This document shows positions 42,030-50,978 of a stretch of DNA of 64,000 bases, piece by piece. The DNA is from an uncultured Croceicoccus sp. (GTDB lineage: Bacteria; Pseudomonadota; Alphaproteobacteria; Sphingomonadales; Sphingomonadaceae): positions 1-64,000 of the forward strand of contig NZ_CANMCP010000005.1 in NCBI RefSeq assembly GCF_947496385.1, written 5' to 3'. The translations under genes and the position numbers were made by a program. The notes below the pieces were generated by a model, which was given only the letters and a program-made list of their open reading frames with translations, had not been told where the DNA came from and searched no databases. The first letter of the stretch is position 1. The number at the start of each line of letters is the position of its first letter.

Positions 42030-43010
42030 TCAGCCCGCCCTGCCCCCGGACGCGCCGCCCCCCGAAGCCTTGCCCGCAAACGCATCGTCGGCCAGCGTCA
42101 TCGCCGCCGCGCCGAGCGATGCACCCGCCGCACGCATCGCGCCGATGATCGCCATCGTGGCATCGGCATCGGCACTGTCGGCGACGGTATAGCACAGCGG
42201 ACGGCCATGGATTTCAACCGAGAGCAGCGTCCCGCCGAACGGTCCGACCACGCCATCGAGCAGGCGGATGTCGGCACTCGCCCGGCGGCCATAGCCGGTG
42301 ACCGCGGCGCCCGCGTCCATCGCCGCGGCGCGCCATCGCGCGAAATCGGGATGGTCGGCAGGAAGGATTGCGGCGCCGCCCGCCTCGACCGAAGCGGCGG
42401 CGCGGCGGCCGGCCTCGCGGCCTGTATCTCGCCCGAGAATGACGAGATGGGGCCGCAGCGGTTCGGGCGCGGCGACGCCGTCGATCCCGAAGAGCGCATG
42501 GCTGCGATCCGCCGCCATCCGGCACAGCGCGAGGTCGAGCCCCTGCCCCGTCTCGGTGGTCCAGCTTGTGCCCCGGCTGGCGAGCTTGAGCGCGCGGCCC
42601 AGCACATCCGCCACCGCGCCGCCGGTAAAGCCGAGGATCGCCATGACCGTACCGCGCGCCCGGTTGCGCGACGCGCGCGCGAGGCGCGACAACGCCTCCC
42701 CCGTTTCGTCGACGAGGATATGTGGGCCTTGCACCCGCTGCGTCGTGACGATGCCCGCCGCGCCTTTGGCCCGTGCAGCCTGCGCATCGATGTGGCCTTG
42801 CGCGAAATAAAGCGTGCCGTCGTCCACATCATCCGCGACGGTGGCGATATCGGTTGCGGCGAAATCGCCGATCAACTGCCCGCCGACCGAACTTGCCACC
42901 GCCTGCGCGCGCCATAGGGGCTTGTCGGCGAGGCCGTGCGTTTCCGCGATGATCTGCGCACGGGTTGCCGAGGGGACGGGGCGTATGCTGACCTTGGATG
43001 CACCACTCAT
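42030..43010 (-). CDS. MurF-like protein lacking the ATP-binding loop and C-terminal ligase domain
   Basis: Protein of 326 residues at the murF position, against about 450-490 for MurF. LWRAQAVASSVGGQLIGDF, a GPHILVDETGEALSRLAR block and a later AILPADHPDFARW / GYGRRASADIRLL block follow the MurF order. Where the P-loop GxTGSxGKT is expected (residues 124-132, bases about 42605-42640) the sequence reads AILGFTGGA, with no Lys or Thr. The NNHxGVP and HW(V)xN motifs of the central domain are also absent. After residue about 310 it ends in Gly/Ser with none of the DESYNANP-type third domain. I checked the other frames there and found no hidden continuation. ATG 43010 overlaps murE as ATGA. As it stands it should not ligate D-Ala-D-Ala; it may be a decayed gene or a non-catalytic paralogue. 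Confidence 0.75.
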   Translation of the reverse strand: MSGASKVSIRPVPSATRAQIIAETHGLADKPLWRAQAVASSVGGQLIGDFAATDIATVADDVDDGTLYFAQGHIDAQAARAKGAAGIVTTQRVQGPHILVDETGEALSRLARASRNRARGTVMAILGFTGGAVADVLGRALKLASRGTSWTTETGQGLDLALCRMAADRSHALFGIDGVAAPEPLRPHLVILGRDTGREAGRRAAASVEAGGAAILPADHPDFARWRAAAMDAGAAVTGYGRRASADIRLLDGVVGPFGGTLLSVEIHGRPLCYTVADSADADATMAIIGAMRAAGASLGAAAMTLADDAFAGKASGGGASGGRAG

Positions 43011-44494
43011 GCTGCGCACTCCCTTGCTACGGTGACATCGTCGAACGGTTCGATCCGCTGCGCCTCGCCGCGCCCGTGGATCTGTCCCTGTTCGTGGCCT
43101 TTCCCTGCGATGAGGACGATATCGCCCCGCCCGGCCTCGCCGATGGCGGCGGCGATGGCCTCGCGCCGGCCCGCAACTTCGCGCAAGGTGCCTTGATCGG
43201 CGCCGGCAAGGATCGCGGCGCGGATGGCGGCCGGATCCTCGCCGCGCGGATTGTCGTCGGTGACGATGGCGATGTCGCTGGCGCGTGCGGCGACCGTACC
43301 CATCGGTCCGCGCTTTCCGGTATCGCGGTCGCCGCCCGCGCCGAACACCGTGATGAGCCGCCCCGACACATGCGGGCGAAGCGCCGCAATCGCGGCTTCC
43401 AACGCGTCGGGCGTGTGGGCGTAATCGACATAGACCGGCGCGCCCGCCCGGTTGATCGCCGCGCGTTCGAGCCGGCCACGCACCGGTTGCAAGCGCCCCA
43501 TCGCATCGAACACCTGGGCCGCGTCCGGACCGTCCTTCCCGCCCGTCACGATGGCCAGACCTGCGGCACACAGCGCATTCGCCGCCTGATACGCGCCGAT
43601 CAGCGGAAGGCGGATCGTGCGTTCCTGGCCATTGTGCAGGATGGCAAGCTCCTGCCCCAGCTCGGTCGGTGTGCGCGAAAGGAGACGTATCCCCCCGCCC
43701 CCGTCATCGCCGCCATCCCCGTTCTCACCCACCGCGAAGAGCCGCAATCCGCGCCGCCGTACCCAGTCCGCGACGGCCGCGCTCTTGCCATCGTCCATCC
43801 ATACGACCGCGGCGCCGCCATCGTCGACGACCTCTTCGACAAGGCGCATTTTCGCCGCGAAATAATCGTCCATGTCGGCGTGGTAATCGAGATGGTCACG
43901 CGACAGATTGGTAAAGGCACAGGCGGCAACCGGCAGGCCTTCGTTGCGATATTGGGAGAGGCCGTGGCTCGACGCCTCATACGCGACATGGGTGACCCCT
44001 TCGCGCGCAAGGCCGGTCATGTTCGACAGGAAGGTCGCGATGTCCGGCGTGGTCAGTCCGGTCGACACCGATTCGTCCGGCGTCGTTACGCCCAGCGTGC
44101 CGATCGACGCCGCGGAAAAGCCGCACATGCGCCAGATCTGCCGCGTCATTTCGACCGTCGACGTCTTGCCATTGGTGCCGGTCACGGCGACGACGGTTTT
44201 CGGCGTGGGACGGAAAAAGCCCGCCGCGATGCGGGCAAAGGCGCGGCGCGGTTCCGCATCGGCGATGTGGATCGCGCCATCGACATGCGCCTCGGGCCGG
44301 GCGACGATGGCGACCGCACCCGCCGCGATCGCCTGCGGGATGTAATCCTCGCCATTGGCGGTGCTGCCCCGGAACGCGCCGAAGACGCTGCCCTTGGCGA
44401 CCTTGCGATTGTCGATGGCAAAGCCGGTGACTTGCGCCTCGCCCGCGACCGCTTCGTATCCCGCACGTTCGAGTAGCGTGTTCAGCCGCATCAA
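43007..44494 (-). CDS. murE: UDP-MurNAc-tripeptide synthetase MurE (meso-diaminopimelate type)
   Basis: Mur ligase of 495 residues. VTGTNGKTSTVEM is the P-loop, TTPDIATFL and YEASSHGLSQYR are central motifs, and DNPRGEDP is the motif that selects meso-diaminopimelate, so the stem peptide is of the Gram-negative type. ATG 44494 overlaps the ftsI stop. The gene appears fully intact. Confidence 0.97.
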   Translation of the reverse strand: MMRLNTLLERAGYEAVAGEAQVTGFAIDNRKVAKGSVFGAFRGSTANGEDYIPQAIAAGAVAIVARPEAHVDGAIHIADAEPRRAFARIAAGFFRPTPKTVVAVTGTNGKTSTVEMTRQIWRMCGFSAASIGTLGVTTPDESVSTGLTTPDIATFLSNMTGLAREGVTHVAYEASSHGLSQYRNEGLPVAACAFTNLSRDHLDYHADMDDYFAAKMRLVEEVVDDGGAAVVWMDDGKSAAVADWVRRRGLRLFAVGENGDGGDDGGGGIRLLSRTPTELGQELAILHNGQERTIRLPLIGAYQAANALCAAGLAIVTGGKDGPDAAQVFDAMGRLQPVRGRLERAAINRAGAPVYVDYAHTPDALEAAIAALRPHVSGRLITVFGAGGDRDTGKRGPMGTVAARASDIAIVTDDNPRGEDPAAIRAAILAGADQGTLREVAGRREAIAAAIGEAGRGDIVLIAGKGHEQGQIHGRGEAQRIEPFDDVTVARECAA

Positions 44495-46278
44495 TGCGCT
44501 CCCCCCACCAGCGGCATCAGGTCGGACAGGTCGATGTCGCGGTTTTCATCCGGATACACGCCCAGCATCGGGCCGATCCGCGGGACGAGCCGACCGACGG
44601 CGGGCGCCGCATTCCATGCCGCGGTCCGCTGATACGAGGTGGCGGGCGTGCCCTTCGGCTCGTCGAACATGGTGATCACGACATAGCGCGGATTGTCCAT
44701 CGGAAAGGCGGAGGCAAAGGTCGTCACCAGCGTCGTGCGGGCATAGCCGCCATCGGTCGGCTTTTCCGCGCTGCCCGTCTTCCCGCCGAGACGGAAGCCC
44801 GGCGCCTCCGCCTTGCGCCCGGTGCCGTCGACCACGATCATGCGCAGCATCTGCCGCATGCGGGCGCTCGTCGCTTCCTTGAACACGCGGCGGCCCTTGG
44901 GCGCTTCGCCGGGGGCGAGCTTGTGCAGGGTCGCCGGGCGCCAGATGCCGCCGTTCACCATCGCGGCATAGGCGCTGGCGAGATGGAGCGGCGTCACCGC
45001 GATGCCGTGGCCATAGGCGACCGTCATTGTCGTCAGCCGCGGCCATTCCCCGCTCCGCCAGATGGGAAAGCCGCGCGCCGGCAGTTCGATCCGGGGCCGC
45101 TCGTTAAAGCCGAGCAGCTCCATCTTCGCCTTCATGCGCTTTGACCCCAGCTCGTCCGCGATCTGCGCCGTGACGATGTTGGAGGAATGCATCAGTGCTT
45201 CGGGCACGTTGAGGCTGGCGCCGAGCGAGTGGCTGTCGCGAATGGTGAAGCGCCCGACGCGAAGCCCGTGGCCGGCCGGGTAACGCCGCGCCAGATTGGT
45301 GACCGTGCCCGCGTCGATCGCGGCGGCAACGGCGAGCGGCTTGAACGTGGAGCCGAGTTCGTAGACCTGGTTCGTGACCCGGTTGAACATCAGCTTCATG
45401 CCCTCCTCGTCGATCTTGTTCGGATCGAAGGAGGGAAGCGAGGCCAGCGCGATCACCTCGCCCGTATCGACGTCGAGCACGATGCCCGCCGCGCCCAGAG
45501 CCTGCGCCTCGCCAATGCCGCGCATGAGTTCATCCTCGAGCGCGGCCTGCACCCGCGCGTCGATCGACAGCGGTACCGGCGTGCCCCGCGTCGCCGGGTC
45601 GGACAGCTGCGCGTCATACACCTGCTCCATGCCGACGCGCCCCTTCCCGTCGGACGCGACATAGCCCAGCACGTGCGCGGCAAGATTGCCTTCGGGATAA
45701 TAGCGGCTGGGCTCTTCGGGCGGGTTCAGCGCGGGCTCGCCGATGGCGAACACCTTCGTGGCCTCTGCGGGGAGGATACGGCGGCGCAGATATTGCCCCT
45801 TGCCCGAGGCGAGCCGCCGGGTCAGGTCCGCCTCGTCCATGTCGGGAAAGATCGCGACCAGCTTTTTCGCGATTTCGGCGGCGGGCCGGGTCAATGGCGG
45901 ACCGCCCTCCATCGCCTTGGGATTGAACCAGAGCGCATAGGATTGAAAATCGCGCGCCAGCGGGACGCCGTTGCGGTCGGTGATCTGTCCGCGATCGGGG
46001 AGCAGCGCATCGCCCGCGCGCACGGGCACGCCGTCGCTTTCGAAAAAGCCCAGCACCGCCACGCGCAGCAACAGCACGGCGGTGAACATGGCGAAGAAAA
46101 ACGCGATCCACGCCATGCGTTGCCGCGCCTGACGCAGGGCGGTCGTGCGGATATTGCCCCGGCTCGCCGGCGGGGGCGCGGCATGGATTTCGCCATGCGC
46201 GCCGTTCGCCTTGCCTCCGCCCGAAAATTCCCGCGATGGTTCGAAATTCGCCCCGTAGCCGAGCGGCGCCGTGGCCAT
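44491..46278 (-). CDS. ftsI: Penicillin-binding protein 3 / FtsI
   Basis: Septal transpeptidase of 595 residues. A cytoplasmic N terminus of about 50 residues and one membrane helix (WIAFFFAMFTAVLLLRVAVL) precede the PBP dimerisation domain (DRNGVPLARDFQSYALWFNP). The transpeptidase has GSTFKPLAV (SxxK), HSSNIVTAQ (SxN) and LGGKTGSAEKP (KTG). ATG 46278 shares a base with the ftsL stop (TGATG). It cross-links septal peptidoglycan with FtsW. Confidence 0.97.
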   Translation of the reverse strand: MATAPLGYGANFEPSREFSGGGKANGAHGEIHAAPPPASRGNIRTTALRQARQRMAWIAFFFAMFTAVLLLRVAVLGFFESDGVPVRAGDALLPDRGQITDRNGVPLARDFQSYALWFNPKAMEGGPPLTRPAAEIAKKLVAIFPDMDEADLTRRLASGKGQYLRRRILPAEATKVFAIGEPALNPPEEPSRYYPEGNLAAHVLGYVASDGKGRVGMEQVYDAQLSDPATRGTPVPLSIDARVQAALEDELMRGIGEAQALGAAGIVLDVDTGEVIALASLPSFDPNKIDEEGMKLMFNRVTNQVYELGSTFKPLAVAAAIDAGTVTNLARRYPAGHGLRVGRFTIRDSHSLGASLNVPEALMHSSNIVTAQIADELGSKRMKAKMELLGFNERPRIELPARGFPIWRSGEWPRLTTMTVAYGHGIAVTPLHLASAYAAMVNGGIWRPATLHKLAPGEAPKGRRVFKEATSARMRQMLRMIVVDGTGRKAEAPGFRLGGKTGSAEKPTDGGYARTTLVTTFASAFPMDNPRYVVITMFDEPKGTPATSYQRTAAWNAAPAVGRLVPRIGPMLGVYPDENRDIDLSDLMPLVGGAH

Positions 46279-46892
46279 CAATCGGCTCCTTCCGCCTTGG
46301 CCAGAACGGCGTCGAGGTCGAAGCGTTCGGCAAAATTGCGCGGGGTCACGGCCTTGCCTGCCGGAATGGCGGGGAGGCTCGACGGTTCGACGCGGGTGGG
46401 TTTGGCCTTCGCGGCGCTTGGCCCACGCGCGTTATCCCGCGCGACCAGTTGCCGCATCATGCCGATCGGCGCGGCGGCATTGTCGGCCGCTGCCATGCGG
46501 ACGGGTGCTTCGCCAGTCTCGTCGGCATCGTGCGTCGCATCCTGTGCATCGGCCATGCGCATCGGCGCGGGGGCGACCACATCGACCGGCTTGCCCAGCA
46601 TGGCGAGCTCCTGCCGCGTTTCGAAAAACTGGTCCGCCTTGGGCGCGACATAGCCGAATTCGACCTCGTTCCAGCGGACGAGCTGCTGTTGCCGCGCGCG
46701 GGTTTGAAACTCGGTTTCGAGCACGATCAGCTCCTGCTTCGTCTGCAGGATCTGCCGCTCGGTCGCGGCGATGTCGCTCTTCACGCCCTTCACCTGCAAC
46801 ATCAACGCAAAGCACACGGCCAGCGTCACCAGCACCGCGGCGCTCCACATCATGGCCTGCGTGCGATTGCGGCTGATCATGGGGCCGGTCAT
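46278..46892 (-). CDS. ftsL: Cell division protein FtsL (long form)
   Basis: Position, a single membrane helix (residues about 14-34) and the following heptad-rich helix ([20 protein letters not shown]) identify FtsL. It is 204 residues long, about twice the usual length; the additional C-terminal 100 residues are Ala/Pro/Met-rich and low in complexity up to a conserved-looking [18 protein letters not shown] end. Its start overlaps the rsmH stop as ATGA and its stop overlaps ftsI. FtsL binds FtsQ/FtsB and activates FtsWI. Confidence 0.85.
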   Translation of the reverse strand: MTGPMISRNRTQAMMWSAAVLVTLAVCFALMLQVKGVKSDIAATERQILQTKQELIVLETEFQTRARQQQLVRWNEVEFGYVAPKADQFFETRQELAMLGKPVDVVAPAPMRMADAQDATHDADETGEAPVRMAAADNAAAPIGMMRQLVARDNARGPSAAKAKPTRVEPSSLPAIPAGKAVTPRNFAERFDLDAVLAKAEGAD

Positions 46893-47869
46893 GCGGTGTT
46901 CCTCTGCGATGCGGGGCGGGCGGGGGCGGCGGTGCGGGTGGCGGCACGAAGGACGGCGGAACGGGCACGGGGATTGCGCGCCAGCTCCGCATCGCCCGGA
47001 CGAACGGGTTTGGCAGGCTTTGCAAACACCGCGCTCGCCACGTCGTCGGTCGCGGGCATGTGGCGCGACGGCGCGGCGCCCGTATTGGACGCATCGCGCA
47101 GGAAATGCTTCACGATGCGGTCCTCAAGGCTATGGAAACTGACCACGGCGAGCCGCCCGCCTTCGTTCAGCAAATCCTCCGCCGCGCAAAGGCCCGCCCG
47201 CAATTCGTCGAGCTCGGCATTCACATGGATGCGGATCGCCTGAAAACTGCGGGTGGCGGGATCCTTCGGGGCGTTGGCGCGGCGATCGTTGCGATTGAAG
47301 CCGAGCGCCTTGCGCACGATATCGGCCAGCGCGCCCGTCGTTTCCAAGGGGCGGGCCGCGACGATGGCCCGCGCGACACGGCGCGACTGACGCTCCTCGC
47401 CATAATGGTAGAGCACGTCCGCGATCGCGCCTTCCTCCGCGCTGTTGACGAAATCGGCGGCGCTTTCCCCCTCCCGCGACATGCGCATGTCGAGCGGGCC
47501 GTCGGCGGAAAAGGCAAAGCCGCGCTCCGCCTGGTCGAGCTGCATGGAGGACACGCCAATGTCCATCACCACGCCGTCGACATGGCGCACGCCGGCCTCG
47601 CGCATGGCATCGGCCATTTCGGAAAAGCGGCGCGGATGAAGGATGAGGCGCGGCGCATCGCCCGCCGCCTCCGGCCAGTCGCGCGCGGCGGCGATGGCGG
47701 TCGGGTCGCGGTCGAAGGCATGCACGGTCGCCCCCGCCGCGAGCAAAGCGCGCGTATAGCCGCCCGCGCCGAAGGTCGCGTCGATCACCACCGCATTGGC
47801 GAGCGGTTGCAACGCCGCGATCACCTCGTCGAGCAGGACGGGCACGTGGGGTGCGTCATGGTTTGCCAT
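46889..47869 (-). CDS. rsmH: 16S rRNA (cytosine(1402)-N(4))-methyltransferase RsmH
   Basis: SAM methyltransferase of 326 residues. [15 protein letters not shown] opens the protein, [14 protein letters not shown] is the SAM motif, [19 protein letters not shown] the family signature and [18 protein letters not shown] the C-terminal motif. I use ATG 47869; a GTG at 47878 that overlaps the mraZ stop (GTGA) would add three residues and cannot be excluded. It is the second gene of the dcw operon. Confidence 0.95.
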   Translation of the reverse strand: MANHDAPHVPVLLDEVIAALQPLANAVVIDATFGAGGYTRALLAAGATVHAFDRDPTAIAAARDWPEAAGDAPRLILHPRRFSEMADAMREAGVRHVDGVVMDIGVSSMQLDQAERGFAFSADGPLDMRMSREGESAADFVNSAEEGAIADVLYHYGEERQSRRVARAIVAARPLETTGALADIVRKALGFNRNDRRANAPKDPATRSFQAIRIHVNAELDELRAGLCAAEDLLNEGGRLAVVSFHSLEDRIVKHFLRDASNTGAAPSRHMPATDDVASAVFAKPAKPVRPGDAELARNPRARSAVLRAATRTAAPARPASQRNTA

Positions 47870-47874
47870 GCCGC

Positions 47875-48378
47875 TCACTTGCGGCCCCGCTTCGGCTTGG
47901 CCGCATCGCCGCGCAGCGATTCGCACGCCGCCTTCGCCGCGGTCCAGTCGTCGCCCATTTCGAACAGGCGCGCCGGGTTCCACAAGGTGAAGAACGCGCC
48001 GCCGCCCTGAAAGAACAGCTCGCCTTCGATCCGGGCGAGGTCGATGAGATGGTCGGGCATGATGAAGCGGCCCGATTCGTCGAACGGAATTTCAAGAAAG
48101 CCGTAAAGCTGCGCCGAGCGGGTATCGCGGTCGAATTCGCGGTCCATGCGCAGGGCGCGCTCTTCCTCCCGGTCGAGCTGTAGCTCCAGCTCATCCATGC
48201 GCGAGAGGCCGAATCCGGTCAGGCAATCCCACCGCTCATGCTTGGCCAGGCACAGGATGCGCGCGTCATCGGACGATCCGCGCACCACCTTGCGGAACGC
48301 AGGGGGCAGCACGAATCGGTTCTTCTCGCCGCGTAGCGAAAAGCCCTGCCCCCTGTAGCTGTGCGGCCGTGCCGGCAC
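47875..48378 (-). CDS. mraZ: Transcriptional regulator MraZ
   Basis: Protein of 167 residues with two AbrB-like SpoVT/MraZ domains ([20 protein letters not shown], then [20 protein letters not shown]). In Escherichia coli MraZ represses its own dcw operon by binding G-rich direct repeats upstream. The start is a GTG at 48378 with GGGGA about seven bases before it. It is the first gene of the division cluster, which runs leftward to ftsZ. Three 10-bp-spaced GGGGA-type repeats lie about 130-155 bases upstream. Confidence 0.93.
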   Translation of the reverse strand: MPARPHSYRGQGFSLRGEKNRFVLPPAFRKVVRGSSDDARILCLAKHERWDCLTGFGLSRMDELELQLDREEERALRMDREFDRDTRSAQLYGFLEIPFDESGRFIMPDHLIDLARIEGELFFQGGGAFFTLWNPARLFEMGDDWTAAKAACESLRGDAAKPKRGRK

Positions 48379-48709
48379 GTAGCGTCCCCAAAATTACAAA
48401 CGCGTTTCTCCTCCCGGTGCCGTGCGTGAGCATGGCCCGGTACGCCCCCTTTCGGCGCGGGAAATGATCGTTCCAGTGAATGGAATCGCTATTAGCCCAA
48501 AGGGGTCGGGGATGAAAGGGGAATTCGCGGGAAACTACGTCCAAAATGAGTTTTACGTGCATTTCAAAGCAGCGTTTACCGCCCGCTAACTATGCGGAAC
48601 CGCACGGAATCGTCAATCGGCACAAGCCGTCCCGTGCGATCCCCTCCCATTTACGGCAATGTCGGCCATCCGTCCCGCACGATCCCCGATGGGCAATGCG
48701 GCGGCGGGG
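48379..48709. other. Gene-free region upstream of mraZ
   Basis: No protein-coding frame is credible. This should contain the leftward promoter of the dcw operon. G-rich repeats at 48508-48532 are the only regular structure I see. The region also separates mraZ from the 3' end of the leftward lipoprotein gene that ends at 48710. Confidence 0.6.
48508..48532. promoter_or_regulatory. Three 10-bp-spaced GGGGA-type repeats, candidate MraZ sites
   Basis: On the plus strand GGGGA at 48508, GGGGA at 48518 and CGGGA at 48528 repeat with exact 10-bp spacing. MraZ of Escherichia coli binds TGGGN repeats separated by five bases. The spacing and G-rich core agree, but the repeat strand is opposite to mraZ and the first base differs, so this is a candidate only. 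Confidence 0.35.
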
Positions 48710-49498
48710 TCAGAGCGGCGCTTCGAGCGTCTTCAGCATCGCGCGCAACGCGGTCTCCGCACCCTCCACCGGGGCGTCGCCGTCCTGCAAAAGCGCGGCA
48801 TCGGCAATCGCCAAGACCGTGCCATCCCCGATCCGGCATCGCGCGATCAGCCCGCCTGCCTGCGTTTCGCACTCCGAATCGTGCCCCTCTCCGGTCAGGC
48901 GGAAATGCCCGGCCTGCGACACGGGCAACGGCGCGGGCGTGCGCGCCATGCGCCAGCCCTCGTCCTGCGCCTCGTCATAGGCGAGTTCGAGGCCCCAGCG
49001 CGCCAGGATCGGCGACAGCATCGCCATCGCCTCTGGCCTGCGCCGGTCGCCGAGCCCGTATTCCGAATGCGCCTCCAGCATCGGATCGGCGAGCAGCACA
49101 AGCCGCCCGCCGCCGCGCACCCATGTGTCGAGCGCGACATTTTCATCGCCTGCCAAAGCGCGCGGCTGTGCCATGAAAAGACGCTGCACGCCGCCATCCG
49201 CCGGGTCGCCCAATTGGGTCAGCCGGTCGACCGGTCGCAGATCGTAATCGCGCGCGATCACGGCCTTCGCCCAATGGTCCCGCGTTTTCCCGTCGAGCAA
49301 CGCGTCAATGTCCCCCTCGGCCCAGAATATCGGCAGGCTGGTGAACAGGGCGAGCGCGGGCCTGTCGGCCGCAACCGTCGCGGCGCCCCCGGCCGAAGAC
49401 GGGTTCGCCCCGCCAGCCTCCGCACCGCCGCCCGCGCCAGTATCCGTATTGCACCCGCAGAGTGCGAGCGCGGCGAACAGCGCGGCAAGCGTGCGCAT
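48710..49498 (-). CDS. DUF4350/GldG-like lipoprotein
   Basis: Protein of 262 residues with lipobox LCGC (Cys16) and a Gly/Ala linker. The body (FTSLPIFWAEGDIDALLDG, then LDTWVRGGGRLVLLADPML, AHSEYGLGDRRRP) resembles the GATase-like or DUF4350/GldG-type domain seen in ABC-associated gliding and uncharacterised transport proteins. The start ATG 49498 lies one base after the stop of the small membrane-protein gene before it. Together with that gene and cysteine synthase it forms the end of the ccmAB operon. Function is unknown. Confidence 0.75.
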   Translation of the reverse strand: MRTLAALFAALALCGCNTDTGAGGGAEAGGANPSSAGGAATVAADRPALALFTSLPIFWAEGDIDALLDGKTRDHWAKAVIARDYDLRPVDRLTQLGDPADGGVQRLFMAQPRALAGDENVALDTWVRGGGRLVLLADPMLEAHSEYGLGDRRRPEAMAMLSPILARWGLELAYDEAQDEGWRMARTPAPLPVSQAGHFRLTGEGHDSECETQAGGLIARCRIGDGTVLAIADAALLQDGDAPVEGAETALRAMLKTLEAPL

Positions 49499-49499
49499 C

Positions 49500-49913
49500 C
49501 TATTGCCCGCTGCCAGCGTCAGCACCGCCATTATTGCCACCACCAGTGCCGGTGGACGGCGTCGACGGCGCGGCCTGCGGCGGGGGGAGATCCGCGGCGG
49601 GAAGATCGCGCACGCTGTCACCTTCTCCCTCGGCGGGCAGTTCCGGCACGACGCCGATATCGACCAGCGGATCGGTGCGGTTGGCCTTCGCCTCCGCGCC
49701 TTCCTGCGCCGCGATCTGCGGATCCTCGGCCTCGCGCGCCTGCTCCATGATGGTGCTGGCCAAAGCGACGAGGAGCAGCATCGCGCCAATGCCCGCGATG
49801 CCGAGCTGTATGCGCTGGCTCGCCTGAACGCGGGCGCCGCGCAAGGCGGCGGAATCGCGCTCGGCCTTCCTGGCGGAGGCTTCGCGCCGGGCGAATCCGC
49901 GCGTCAACGCCAT
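49500..49913 (-). CDS. Small single-pass membrane protein
   Basis: Protein of 137 residues with a basic N terminus (RREASARKAERD), one membrane helix near residues 37-55 (LGIAGIGAMLLLVALAST) and an acidic then Pro/Gly/Ser-rich periplasmic tail. I do not recognise a family. Its stop is one base before the start of the lipoprotein gene and its start is 13 bases after the cysteine synthase stop, so the three are probably co-transcribed. Confidence 0.65.
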   Translation of the reverse strand: MALTRGFARREASARKAERDSAALRGARVQASQRIQLGIAGIGAMLLLVALASTIMEQAREAEDPQIAAQEGAEAKANRTDPLVDIGVVPELPAEGEGDSVRDLPAADLPPPQAAPSTPSTGTGGGNNGGADAGSGQ

Positions 49914-49926
49914 GATCGTGCCCCCC

Positions 49927-50931
49927 TCACCCGTTCAGCCACGGAAAGACGGGAAGCCCCTTGGCCCGCAACCATTCGGGATTGTAGAGACTGGAGAGAT
50001 AGCGAAAGCCCGTATCGCACAGGATCGTCGCAACGCGCGCCGGCCGGCCGAGGTCGCGCGTCAAATCCTGTCCCAGGCGGATCGCCCCCGCCACGTTGAT
50101 GCCCGACGACAGGCCAAGGCACAGCCCCTCCTCCTTGAGCAGGCGGCGCACCCATTCGAGGCCTTCCTCGTCCGAGATGCGATATTGCGTGTCGATCGGC
50201 GCACCTTCGAGATTGGCGGTGATGCGCCCCTGCCCGATTCCTTCGGCGACGGAGCTGCCCTCCGCCTTCAATTCGCCGTTCGCGTAATAATTATAAAGGG
50301 CGGCCCCGTGCGGATCGGAAAGCGCGATGCGCACATCCTCGCTGCGTTCCTTCAGCCCCATGCCGACCCCGGCAATGGTGCCACCTGTACCCGCCGCGCA
50401 GGTGAACCCGTCGACGCGGCCCTCCATCTGATCCCAGATTTCGGGGGCGGTGCTGTCGATATGGGCCTTGCGATTGGCGGTGTTGTCGAACTGATTGGCC
50501 CAGATTGCGCCGTCCGTCTCCTCCGCCAAGCGGCGGGAGGTGTGCACGAAATGGCCCGGATTGGAAAAGGGCGCCGCAGGGACCAGCACCAGCTCCGCGC
50601 CCAGCGCCCGCAGCGTGTCCATTTTCTCGCGCGATTGGGTTTCGGGCATGACGATGATGGTGCGATACCCGCGCGCATTCGCGACGAGAGCCATGCCGAT
50701 GCCGGTATTGCCGGCCGTGCCCTCGACGATGGTGCCGCCGGGTTTCAGCGCGCCGCGTTCCTCCGCATCGCGCACGATCCAAAGCGCGGCGCGATCCTTC
50801 ACCGATGCGCCGGGATTCTCGAACTCGCACTTGCCGAAAATGTCGCATCCGGCGGCCTCGCTCGGCCCTGCGAGCCGGACCAGCCGGGTGTTGCCGATAA
50901 GCGATAATGTATCAGGAATTGTCTGCATCAT
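49927..50931 (-). CDS. cysK: Cysteine synthase A (O-acetylserine sulfhydrylase)
   Basis: PLP enzyme of 334 residues making cysteine from O-acetylserine and sulfide. PLP binds Lys45 in NPGASVKDRAA; GTAGNTGIGMAL is the substrate loop, AGTGGTIAGVGMGLKE the phosphate-binding loop, and LGLSSGINVAGAI near the end the other PLP-pocket segment. ATG codons at 50931 and 50928 are both possible starts. It follows ccmB by 47 bases on the same strand. The final region (TGFRYLSSLYNPEWL) is typical of the alphaproteobacterial group. Confidence 0.93.
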   Translation of the reverse strand: MMQTIPDTLSLIGNTRLVRLAGPSEAAGCDIFGKCEFENPGASVKDRAALWIVRDAEERGALKPGGTIVEGTAGNTGIGMALVANARGYRTIIVMPETQSREKMDTLRALGAELVLVPAAPFSNPGHFVHTSRRLAEETDGAIWANQFDNTANRKAHIDSTAPEIWDQMEGRVDGFTCAAGTGGTIAGVGMGLKERSEDVRIALSDPHGAALYNYYANGELKAEGSSVAEGIGQGRITANLEGAPIDTQYRISDEEGLEWVRRLLKEEGLCLGLSSGINVAGAIRLGQDLTRDLGRPARVATILCDTGFRYLSSLYNPEWLRAKGLPVFPWLNG

Positions 50932-50978
50932 CGCCAAGGTAGGAGGCGCATTGCCGAAGGGCAACGATAAAGCGGCGG

